Assembly: GCF_000264945.2 (NCBI RefSeq)
Contig: NZ_CP013070.1
Coordinates: 3,162,001-3,226,000, forward strand
Length of the DNA: 64,000 nt
Direction: 5' to 3'
DNA from: Sphingobium indicum B90A
GTDB taxonomy: Bacteria; Pseudomonadota; Alphaproteobacteria; Sphingomonadales; Sphingomonadaceae
Below the pieces are notes generated by a model. The model searched no databases. It had not been told where the DNA came from and was given only the letters and a program-made list of their open reading frames with translations. Numbering within the stretch: position 1 is the stretch's first letter; each line of letters opens with the position of its first letter. Positions 1 to 6,698 of the stretch are shown in pieces. The position numbers and the translations under genes were made by a program.

Positions 1-632
1 GTGACGATCCTGGACGTCTTTTCTCCAGTCGCCTTGTCCGTCACGATCATTGTCGCGGTCACGGGCACGATCTCGTCCTGGAACAGACCAGCGGCCTGTG
101 CCGCGGCGGTGCGCTGTTGCGACTGGAGCGAATATTCGTCCTGGGCCGCGCGGCTGACGCCATAGCGCCGTGCGACATTTTCCGCCGTGTCGATCATGGC
201 GATGTAGGCATCGCCATGAAGCGCGACCAATTCCGGGTCTTCGTCGACGCGAAGGGCGTCGGTCTGGACCAATGAGATCGACTCCACGCCCCCTGCCACC
301 ACGATGTCCATGCGATCGACGATGATCTGCTTGGCGGCGGTCGCAATCGCCATCAGGCCGGATGCGCACTGCCGGTCTATCGACATGCCCGCGACCGTGA
401 CCGGAAGGCCAGCGCGCAGCGCCGCGTTCCGACCGATCGTGGCCTGGCTCCCCTGCTGCAATGCACTGCCCATGATGCAGTCGTCGATGTCCGCGGGATC
501 CAACTTTGCCCTGCTGACCGCTGCGCTGATCGCATGGCTGGCAAGCGTCGGAGCGGGAAGATTGTTGAAAGCGCCGCGATATGCCTTCCCAATCGGCGTG
601 CGGGCGGTGGAGACGATTACTGCGTCGCGCAT
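1..632 (-). CDS. Thiolase (acetyl-CoA acyltransferase), partial at left edge
   Basis: N-terminal 210 residues of a thiolase, which cleaves 3-ketoacyl-CoA with CoA in beta-oxidation. Visible are the opening MRDAVIVSTARTPIGKAYRG, the DDCIMGSALQQG stretch and DRQCASGLMAI, which contains the acyl-accepting active-site Cys. The His and second Cys motifs lie beyond the window edge. The ATG at 632 has a GAAGGA ribosome site six bases upstream. It follows the SDR gene by 56 bp on the same strand, so both are probably co-transcribed with the TonB receptor at 1492-3969. The family is clear. The substrate is not, and the direction (degradative rather than biosynthetic) is inferred from the neighbours. 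Confidence 0.9.
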   Translation of the reverse strand, partial: MRDAVIVSTARTPIGKAYRGAFNNLPAPTLASHAISAAVSRAKLDPADIDDCIMGSALQQGSQATIGRNAALRAGLPVTVAGMSIDRQCASGLMAIATAAKQIIVDRMDIVVAGGVESISLVQTDALRVDEDPELVALHGDAYIAMIDTAENVARRYGVSRAAQDEYSLQSQQRTAAAQAAGLFQDEIVPVTATMIVTDKATGEKTSRIV

Positions 633-688
633 GTCTGTTCCTTCAAATGCTCAACGAATTTGGTGCCGGGCTTGATTGAGGCGCTGCC

Positions 689-1465
689 TCACCGGGTGGT
701 GGAGAAGCCGCCGTCCAGCGGAATGACTGCGCCGGTGATGTAGGAGGATGCGGGAGAGGCGAGGAATATGGTGGTCCCTGCCGCATCGCCGGGCGTGCCG
801 GTGCGTCGACGCGGGATCATCGAATTGATTTCCTCCCCATGTTCCTGGAGCAGCCACTCGGTCATTTTGGTCGGGAACGGTCCGGGGGCGATGGCATTGA
901 CGTTGATATGGGATTCGGCGAGGAACCGGGCCAAGTGGCGGGTGAGATGATGCACCGCCGCCTTGCTGGCGGAATAGGGATAATTTTCGACCGCCGGCGC
1001 GGTCAGGCCGTCGACCGAACCGATGTTGATGACCCGCGCCGGATCATCTGATGTCGCGGCGTTCCGCAGCAACGGAGCGAGCTTCTGCGTCAAGAAGAAG
1101 ACCGCGCCGAGGTTCAGATGCATGACCTTGTCCCAGCCCGATTGCGGAAACTGGTCGAACGGCTCGCCCCAGGAGGTACCCGCATTGTTGACCAGGATGT
1201 GCAGCTTGTCCTCGCGCCGGGAGAATTCCGCGGCCAGGGCAGCGACCTGATCCGCATCGGCGACGTCGGCGGGTATGGCGTAGGCTTCGCCAATCTTGCG
1301 AAGCTCCGCCTCGGCTTCCTCACAGGTTTCGGCCTTTCGCGACGTGACATAGGTCTTGACCCCAACTTGAACGAGACCCTGGGCGATCATGAACCCGATT
1401 CCACGCGTCCCTCCGGTAATGAGGGCGGTTTTTCCTTCAAGATTGAACAGTTTTCGAGCGTCCAT
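689..1465 (-). CDS. SDR family NAD(P)-dependent oxidoreductase
   Basis: A 258-residue classical short-chain dehydrogenase, the normal length for the family. The TGGTRGIG cofactor motif is at residues 17-24, NNAG at 93-96, Ser150, and the catalytic YSASK (Tyr164/Lys168). The C-terminus reads TGAVIPLDGGF, typical of FabG-like and hydroxyacyl-CoA dehydrogenases. The ATG at 1465 is preceded by AAGGAA. It lies 26 bp after the TonB receptor stop and 56 bp before the thiolase, which fits oxidation of a 3-hydroxyacyl-CoA or alcohol intermediate before thiolysis. The substrate is inference. Confidence 0.9.
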   Translation of the reverse strand: MDARKLFNLEGKTALITGGTRGIGFMIAQGLVQVGVKTYVTSRKAETCEEAEAELRKIGEAYAIPADVADADQVAALAAEFSRREDKLHILVNNAGTSWGEPFDQFPQSGWDKVMHLNLGAVFFLTQKLAPLLRNAATSDDPARVINIGSVDGLTAPAVENYPYSASKAAVHHLTRHLARFLAESHINVNAIAPGPFPTKMTEWLLQEHGEEINSMIPRRRTGTPGDAAGTTIFLASPASSYITGAVIPLDGGFSTTR

Positions 1466-1491
1466 TGTAATTCCTTTTTGGATTATTTTGT

Positions 1492-3969
1492 TCAGAACTT
1501 TGCGTTCAATTGAATGGCCAGCGTCCGACCCTGTGAAAGGATGGCGTAGTTCGACTTGGCCTGCGCAACGGTGGCCGCGATTGCAGTATCCCCGACAAAC
1601 TGGAAAACCTGCTTGTCGGTAAGGTTCCTGCCGACGAAAGCCAATTCCCAGGACCCGTTCTCCGGACCGACTCCGACGCGCATGTTGAGCAAGGCATATT
1701 TGGCCTGCCGACCGGCAGGGTCGTAATTGGCCGCCGCGTCATAGGCGCTCGCATAGAAGACCTCGGCCGTCGTGCCGATCTGGTAGCCATCGAATATCGG
1801 AAAGACCGATGTCAGGCTGGCATTGGCTGTAACCTTTGACGTCAACTGGCTGGATTTTCCTTTATAGTCGCAAAATTCCGGCACCCCGTCGCCATTGCCG
1901 TCCACGGTGGGCGTCTGTCCGAAATAGCATTGGCCATTGGGGAAGCGGAGATATTTGAAATCCGTATAGTTGACGCCGGTCGACAGCGTAAAGTGCCGTC
2001 CCAACTGCATCCGCCCATTGGCCTCGATCCCCTGCGCCCGCGCGCTTGCGGCATTGCCGACATTGAAACCCAAACGGCCGTCGAAGATGGAGATCTGCAG
2101 GTTCGTGAGCTTGGTGTAGTAAGCTGCGAGATTGAGTTCGGCACGTCCTCCGAGCAGCGACATCTTGCTGCCGACCTCGAAATTCTGTGCCTTTTCGTCG
2201 TCAAATTCGAAGGCATCGCGCGCGGTCGGATAAGTCAACCTGTTGTTGGCGGCGAAATCGAACCCGCCGCTCTTTTGACCACGCGCATAGCCCGCATAAA
2301 GCATGACTTGCGGAGTCGGCCGGTACAGGATCTTCACGTCGGGCGTGAATCGCGTTTCCCGCCTCGTCCCGGCGACGGGGAATTCGCCGAGGCGGTTGAT
2401 CATCGCATTCCCGGCCGCTCCCAGCCCGGCGAGATTGGAGGACGACGCCGCCAGAACCTGCGCATAGACCAGGGGCGCATTGACCTGGGCGGCCGGAAGC
2501 GCTCCGCCGCCTATCGGTTCGACAGTGAGGATCTTCGAGCCCTGGATCTTGCTGTAGCTCAGACGGCCGCCGAGCTGGACCGTAACATCGGATATCGGCC
2601 TCCAGTTCAACTGGCCGAAGGCGGAGAAAGTGTCCGCCTCCACCCTCACCCGCCGGTTGATCCAGGTATTGGCCACCAGCGTGCCGGCACCCGGCTGGCG
2701 CGCATTCACGATCGTGACGAACGTCGAATCCGAGGGGAACCCGACGGCCTGACGATAACGCTGCAGGCCATTGGCGTAATAGGCGCCCGCGATAAAGTCG
2801 AAACTGTCGAATTTGGGCGAAATCAGCCGGAGCTCCTGGCTGAACTGCGTGTACTTGTCGTGGATATGGCCGGTGATGATCCGTGCCCCCAGCAGATCCG
2901 GATTGATCGCGTCATCGTCCGCGAGGGCGGTCGTGTAGGCCGTGGTCGAACGCAGGGTGTATCCGCCCGTCTGCCAGTTCAGCGTCAGGACGTTGGCGGT
3001 GGCGTGGGCCCGGCTTTTCTCGCCGTCGGACGTCCGGCGGCCGTCGATCCGGTTGTCGAGAAGCGTAGGATCGAGGTGGAACACGTTGACGAGCACCTGG
3101 GCATAAGTGAGCCCGGCAAAAGGCCCCGCTTTTGCAGGTTCCTCGCCATATATCTCCATGGCTTTGCCATCTGTATTGAACTGGTTGTATTCGCTCTTGA
3201 AGGAAAGCTGGAGGTCTTGGGTGACGTCGATGTCCGCTGTCACGCGAATGGCAGCTTCGTCTCTCGCCGGTTCGAGCCGGTTGAGAGTCAGGTTCCTGAT
3301 ATAGCCGTCGCTGCTGCGATATTTGCCGGCCACGCGGACGCGAATCGTATCCGTGATGGGGCCGGAGACAGCCCCCTCCAGACCCAATTCATTGGCGTTG
3401 AACTCGTAAGACGAGGTGAGGCGGCCGAAAAAATCCTGCGTGGGTTTGGCCGTCGTCACGTTCAAGGCCCCGGCAATGGCGTTCTTGCCGAGCAGGATGG
3501 ATTGCGGTCCCCTCAACACTTCGACCCGGTCCACGTCCAGGAACGGTATGCGGGTCTGGAGCGACCGCGGCAGATGGACGCCATCGACATAGAGGCCGAC
3601 CGACTGCTCGAACCCGGCATTCAGGCCGGAACCGATGCCGCGGATGAAGAATTGCGTCGCGAACGCCGTCTCCGTGGCGGTGAAGCCGGGCGCGGCGATC
3701 TGAAGATCGATCGGGCGAATGACGGCTTTCGTCGCAAGATCGGTACCCTGCACGGCCACCACGGAGATCGGAACCTCCTGCAGCTTCTGCGCGCGGGTCT
3801 GCGCCGTGACGATGATTTCCTGCAGCCCCCCCTCATTCTGGCCGTCCTGAGCAGGCGCCTCCTGGCTCACTGCGTCAGGAATTTGGGCGGCCGCATGCCC
3901 CCCTGCCGTAAGCAGGGCCAGGCAAAATGCGGACCCATGCAGCAGCTTGCGTTTTACGTCAGCAATCAT
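1492..3969 (-). CDS. TonB-dependent outer-membrane receptor
   Basis: An 825-residue TonB-dependent receptor that energises uptake of a substrate across the outer membrane. It has a Sec signal peptide ending near HAAAQ, a TonB-box-like EIIVTAQTRAQ, a plug with FIRGIGSGL and VEVLRGPQSILLGKNAIAGALN, and a long beta-barrel ending in Phe (LNAKF). The ATG at 3969 follows GGGGAGAG. It starts the SDR-thiolase gene set, so its ligand is probably the substrate of that pathway (fatty, aromatic or steroid-like) rather than iron, but the ligand cannot be read from sequence. A 36-bp palindrome lies 45-80 bp upstream of the start. Confidence 0.93.
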   Translation of the reverse strand: MIADVKRKLLHGSAFCLALLTAGGHAAAQIPDAVSQEAPAQDGQNEGGLQEIIVTAQTRAQKLQEVPISVVAVQGTDLATKAVIRPIDLQIAAPGFTATETAFATQFFIRGIGSGLNAGFEQSVGLYVDGVHLPRSLQTRIPFLDVDRVEVLRGPQSILLGKNAIAGALNVTTAKPTQDFFGRLTSSYEFNANELGLEGAVSGPITDTIRVRVAGKYRSSDGYIRNLTLNRLEPARDEAAIRVTADIDVTQDLQLSFKSEYNQFNTDGKAMEIYGEEPAKAGPFAGLTYAQVLVNVFHLDPTLLDNRIDGRRTSDGEKSRAHATANVLTLNWQTGGYTLRSTTAYTTALADDDAINPDLLGARIITGHIHDKYTQFSQELRLISPKFDSFDFIAGAYYANGLQRYRQAVGFPSDSTFVTIVNARQPGAGTLVANTWINRRVRVEADTFSAFGQLNWRPISDVTVQLGGRLSYSKIQGSKILTVEPIGGGALPAAQVNAPLVYAQVLAASSSNLAGLGAAGNAMINRLGEFPVAGTRRETRFTPDVKILYRPTPQVMLYAGYARGQKSGGFDFAANNRLTYPTARDAFEFDDEKAQNFEVGSKMSLLGGRAELNLAAYYTKLTNLQISIFDGRLGFNVGNAASARAQGIEANGRMQLGRHFTLSTGVNYTDFKYLRFPNGQCYFGQTPTVDGNGDGVPEFCDYKGKSSQLTSKVTANASLTSVFPIFDGYQIGTTAEVFYASAYDAAANYDPAGRQAKYALLNMRVGVGPENGSWELAFVGRNLTDKQVFQFVGDTAIAATVAQAKSNYAILSQGRTLAIQLNAKF

Positions 3970-4013
3970 GATATCTCTCTCCCCTCGTCTTTCATCAAAT
4001 TCTTATATTGTCG

Positions 4014-4049
4014 TACATAAATTACATGTATATACAGGTAATTTATGTA
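4014..4049. promoter_or_regulatory. 36-bp near-perfect palindrome upstream of the TonB receptor
   Basis: The two 18-base halves pair at every position except one, around a TGTATATACA core at 4027-4036, with outer arms TACATAAATTAC and GTAATTTATGTA. It is AT-rich in a GC-rich region and sits 45-80 bp upstream of the minus-strand TonB receptor ATG. The size and place fit an operator for a dimeric regulator. The regulator is not in the window and its family is unknown. Confidence 0.55.
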
Positions 4050-4051
4050 GA

Positions 4052-4166
4052 AAGGCGGCGCCTACCAGGTCGCTTGGCCGCGGTCAGCGCGTTCCCCTTC
4101 TCCAGCTCTCGCCAGCGTTGCGGTACAAATGCCGCCATGAAGTTGGACTTTGACGAATTCTGTCAT
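4052..4166 (-). pseudogene. Remnant of an enoyl-CoA hydratase/isomerase 5' end
   Basis: From the ATG at 4166 the reading frame gives MTEFVKVQLHGGICTATLAR, the shape of a crotonase N-terminus. After that the expected consensus (PEKRNALT) appears only in another frame, as EKGNALTAAKRPGR, so a frameshift is present. The first frame stops at 4062 and nothing recognisable follows because the palindrome begins at 4049. The gene is truncated and dead. It would have fitted the beta-oxidation genes downstream. The match is to a short stretch, so the family call is moderate. Confidence 0.5.
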
Positions 4167-4314
4167 GGAATCACCCAAGCTTTGAATGGACGGGGCAGCG
4201 AAACATCTGCACGCCCGGAACAGCCATGCTTTTGCACACGGCCCTGCTATGTCAGCCTGCTGCCCGCACATCTGCCAGGACCGAAAGCATTGCGATGAGC
4301 CATCATCTCAGAGG

Positions 4315-4446
4315 AACTTCCGATCCGCGCCCTGCTTCAGCAACGACAGCCACAGCGGCATGAGTCCCCAGCTTGGGTTACCTTTGTTCACCGCCTCTCC
4401 CTTGGCCATATCGATTTCCGGCAACGTCCAGCATCGCCTACCCCTC
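4315..4446 (-). pseudogene. Unidentified coding remnant behind a strong ribosome site
   Basis: On the minus strand AAAGGAGGGG (about 4441-4450) precedes an ATG whose own frame closes after 18 codons. The overlapping frame reads on as WTLPEIDMAKGEAVNKGNPS, then a hydrophobic stretch, and ends in KQGADRKFL plus stop. A good start signal in one frame and protein-like sequence in another suggest a frameshifted, shortened gene. I do not recognise the family. Confidence 0.3.
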
Positions 4447-4450
4447 CTTT

Positions 4451-4468
4451 TATCTGTATATACAGATA
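4451..4468. promoter_or_regulatory. 18-bp perfect palindrome sharing the core of the 4014-4049 site
   Basis: TATCTGTATATACAGATA is a perfect palindrome. Its core TGTATATACAG is identical to that of the palindrome at 4014-4049, 420 bp away. On the minus strand it sits directly in front of the ribosome site of the decayed frame at 4315-4446, as expected of a promoter operator. Both sites probably bind the same regulator, which is inference. Confidence 0.5.
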
Positions 4469-4498
4469 TAGTCGCAGTCCGATAGCGTCAAGCTGCTA

Positions 4499-4699
4499 TT
4501 TTAAGGATCTTGCACCTACGGCAACCTGGAGCGCGTGACGCGGAACGGCATCCTCACGGGCAATATCGCGCCGGAGGGCTTGCAGATTGGCGATACTCTC
4601 GGATCGGCAGCGTCAGTGCCGTCGATCGGTCCTGGGCCGTATCGACATTCAGAAGATGTCGAGCCGAAAATGGCTGCTTTCGCGAGCCGGAGCGGAGCG
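4499..4699 (+). pseudogene. Unidentified C-terminal gene fragment
   Basis: An open stretch reading GSCTYGNLERVTRNGILTGN, then APEGLQIGDTLGSAAS, and ending EPKMAAFASRSGA plus stop. It has protein-like composition but no start codon; a stop lies directly upstream. It looks like the 3' end of a gene whose front was lost by deletion. I do not recognise the family. Confidence 0.3.
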
Positions 4700-4702
4700 T
4701 AG

Positions 4703-4928
4703 CTAGACAGCGTGGACAAATTCGAAAATGTTGTGAAATGGCCAATTTCGGTCATTGCCCCACCGTCACCCCGGACTTGATCCGGGGTCCCGCTTTCTTG
4801 TCTGAGTGCCCGCCTCGTCCAAGGCAGCGGGACCCCGGATCAAGTCCGGGGTGACGAATAGAGGAAGCGTCCGCTAGGCACCCAAGTCACTCAGTCCGGC
4901 AAGTCTTGAATTCGTCCACACGACCTAA
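4703..4928. repeat. MITE-like element, family 1, copy A
   Basis: The outer ends are a degraded inverted repeat, CTAGACAGCGTGGACAAATT at the left and GAATTCGTCCACACGACCTA at the right, the same family as the perfect-ended copy at 9775-10007. The right inner sequence CACTCAGTCCGGCAAGTCTT is identical in both copies. Inside is a different cargo, a dyad with 29-bp arms at 4765-4793 and 4827-4855 (GTCACCCCGGACTTGATCCG in the left arm). No coding capacity was seen. Confidence 0.6.
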
Positions 4929-4979
4929 GCCGTAAACTCATAAATGGCGCGTTCGAGGCGCCATTTATGAGTTTACGGC
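4929..4979. repeat. MITE family 2 reduced to its two terminal repeats
   Basis: Perfect 22-bp arms at 4929-4950 and 4958-4979 (GCCGTAAACTCATAAATGGC at the start) around a 7-base loop. The arm sequence equals the terminal inverted repeat of the 260-bp element at 43594-43853, so this is that element without its interior. CTAA flanks both sides (4925-4928 and 4980-4983), a possible target duplication. It lies 32 bp beyond the cphB stop and could act as a transcription terminator for the cyanophycin operon. Confidence 0.7.
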
Positions 4980-5011
4980 CTAAGCATGTGGATCAGCCGG
5001 CGGCGTCCTTT

Positions 5012-5818
5012 TCAGAGTTTCCCCGGGTGGAGAGGCGTTCGCCTTTTCAAATCATAGCCGTCGCCATCGCTGAGGCCATGCAGCCGCACATCATGAATGG
5101 ACAATGTGCGTTCCGGGCTCGCCTCGGCGATGTTGGAATGGGTGATGCCCGCGCCGTCGACGACATAGACGGCGCCCGATCCGTGCACCCTGAAGCTGCC
5201 GCCTTCCAGGATGATTGCCGTGTCCTCGTCGATGCCGATGCCCAGGACCCGCGGGTTTTGGGCGACGGCGCCAAGCAGTCGGCCGATGCGACCGCGCTCG
5301 GCGAAATGCTGGTCGATGATGACGTCGCGGATCAGGCCAAGGCCCGGCGCCATGTGAAGATCGCCAATGCGGTGCGATTCCTGGCTCGATCCGCGCACCA
5401 GCATGGTCTCGCTCATGACGGAAGCGCCTGCGGACGTACCCGCCACCACGCCGCCGCGCAGGTGGAGGCGGCGGACCATCCTTTCCACCGGCGTGTCACC
5501 GATCTGACTGGCTATGCGCAACTGATCCCCGCCGGTGAAGAAGATGCCGGCGGCGTCTTCCAGCATGTCGGCGGCTTTGGCCTCCAGCGTCTCGCTCCGT
5601 TCATGGACATAGAGTTCGGCGAGATCGTGGACGCCCAGATCCCCGAACGCCTTTACATAGGCGTCGAAATAGCCTTCGGGCTGATGGCTGGCGACGGTGG
5701 CGATGACGAGCTTGCCGTCCCCCACGCGGTCGGCGACCTCGCGCAGGATCAGCTTCTCGCCCTCCTTATCCTCTCGGCCGCCTATGATGATGAGCGGTCC
5801 CGCGCGGTCATTCGTCAA
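5012..5818 (-). CDS. cphB: Cyanophycinase
   Basis: A 268-residue cyanophycinase (peptidase S51 type). It is a cytoplasmic serine exopeptidase that cuts the Arg-Asp polymer cyanophycin to beta-Asp-Arg dipeptides. Seen are IIGGREDK near the N-terminus, FFTGGDQLRI, and the nucleophile elbow GTSAGAS with Ser129. The C-terminal half has GIGIDEDTAI and GSGAVYVVDG, normal for the family. The ATG at 5818 overlaps the iaaA stop by 11 bp, so translation is probably coupled. Last gene of cphA-iaaA-cphB. Confidence 0.93.
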   Translation of the reverse strand: MTNDRAGPLIIIGGREDKEGEKLILREVADRVGDGKLVIATVASHQPEGYFDAYVKAFGDLGVHDLAELYVHERSETLEAKAADMLEDAAGIFFTGGDQLRIASQIGDTPVERMVRRLHLRGGVVAGTSAGASVMSETMLVRGSSQESHRIGDLHMAPGLGLIRDVIIDQHFAERGRIGRLLGAVAQNPRVLGIGIDEDTAIILEGGSFRVHGSGAVYVVDGAGITHSNIAEASPERTLSIHDVRLHGLSDGDGYDLKRRTPLHPGKL

Positions 5819-6698
5819 GTAACGTCTCCACTTCGTTGCGATGGATCGCGCCTGTTCCTTCGCTCCAGCCGCTGCGGTGCAGCGCTATGGCGAAGTGGTC
5901 GCTGTTATGGGCGATGCCGAAACGGCCTCTGGCGTCGATGACGATTGCGCCGGCCTCTCCGCCGACGCGCCTAACCTGGCTCAAGGCCATTTCCGCCGCG
6001 ATGCCGGCCGGACAGGTTGTGAGCGCCTGCATGACATGGGCGGCAAGCATGGTGCGCAGGATGCTTTCGCCATCGCCCGAAAAGGCGACGCCGCCCAACC
6101 GATCGTCGGCATAGAGGCCGCAGCCCGGAACAGGGGAGTCTCCGATTCGGCCTGGATGCTTGCCGGGAAGTCCTCCGGTGGAGGTGGCGGCGACGACATG
6201 GCCGTGCAGGTCGAGCGCGACGCAGCCGACCGTGTCATGGGCTTTGGCATATTCGGAGGCCAGCCGATCGCTGGCGATCATCTCGCGAGGGTCGCAGAGA
6301 TCGATCCCCCGCGAGCTTGCAAAGCGTTCCGCGCCTTCCGCGCCGAGAAAAGCCGGTCTTTCAGGCAGAAGGGCCGCTGCCAGCGAGACGGGGTTGCGAA
6401 TGCGCCGCACTCCGGCGACGGCGCCCAGGGCCAGGTCCGCGCCGCTCATGACGGCCGCGTCCATCTCCACCTCGCCATCGGCGTTGAGCACGGAGCCGAA
6501 ACCGGCATTGAACAGCGGATTGTCTTCCAACACCCTAACCGCCGCTTCGGCAGCCGCGAGTGCGCTGCCGCCCTGTTGCAGCAAGGCAGCGCCGGCTTCG
6601 GCTGCCGCGAGGCAGCCGTCGCGGTTGCGCTGGTGCAGCGCGCTCTTGATCGTCTTTGCCCCACCATGGACGATGATGGCCCAGCTTGCTTCAGACAT
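5808..6698 (-). CDS. iaaA: Isoaspartyl peptidase / L-asparaginase, Ntn-hydrolase
   Basis: A 296-residue plant-type asparaginase precursor. It cleaves itself before Thr156 (HDTVGCVALD) to expose the catalytic N-terminal threonine. Other motifs are IIVHGGAK at the N-terminus, GFGSVLNADGEVEMDAAVM, and the TSTGG loop. In this operon its likely job is splitting beta-Asp-Arg dipeptides released by cyanophycinase into Asp and Arg. The ATG at 6698 is chosen because it starts the conserved sequence and overlaps the cphA stop by 8 bp (ATGTCTGA). An in-frame start further upstream would lie wholly inside cphA. Confidence 0.92.
   Translation of the reverse strand: MSEASWAIIVHGGAKTIKSALHQRNRDGCLAAAEAGAALLQQGGSALAAAEAAVRVLEDNPLFNAGFGSVLNADGEVEMDAAVMSGADLALGAVAGVRRIRNPVSLAAALLPERPAFLGAEGAERFASSRGIDLCDPREMIASDRLASEYAKAHDTVGCVALDLHGHVVAATSTGGLPGKHPGRIGDSPVPGCGLYADDRLGGVAFSGDGESILRTMLAAHVMQALTTCPAGIAAEMALSQVRRVGGEAGAIVIDARGRFGIAHNSDHFAIALHRSGWSEGTGAIHRNEVETLLDE

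Noticed and set aside
1930..4020. A 696-codon open frame on the + strand
   Set aside because: It is antisense to the TonB receptor at 1492-3969. The minus-strand protein has a signal peptide, plug motifs and terminal Phe; the + frame has no recognisable domain and the Arg/Gly/Pro-rich makeup of antisense frames in GC-rich DNA.
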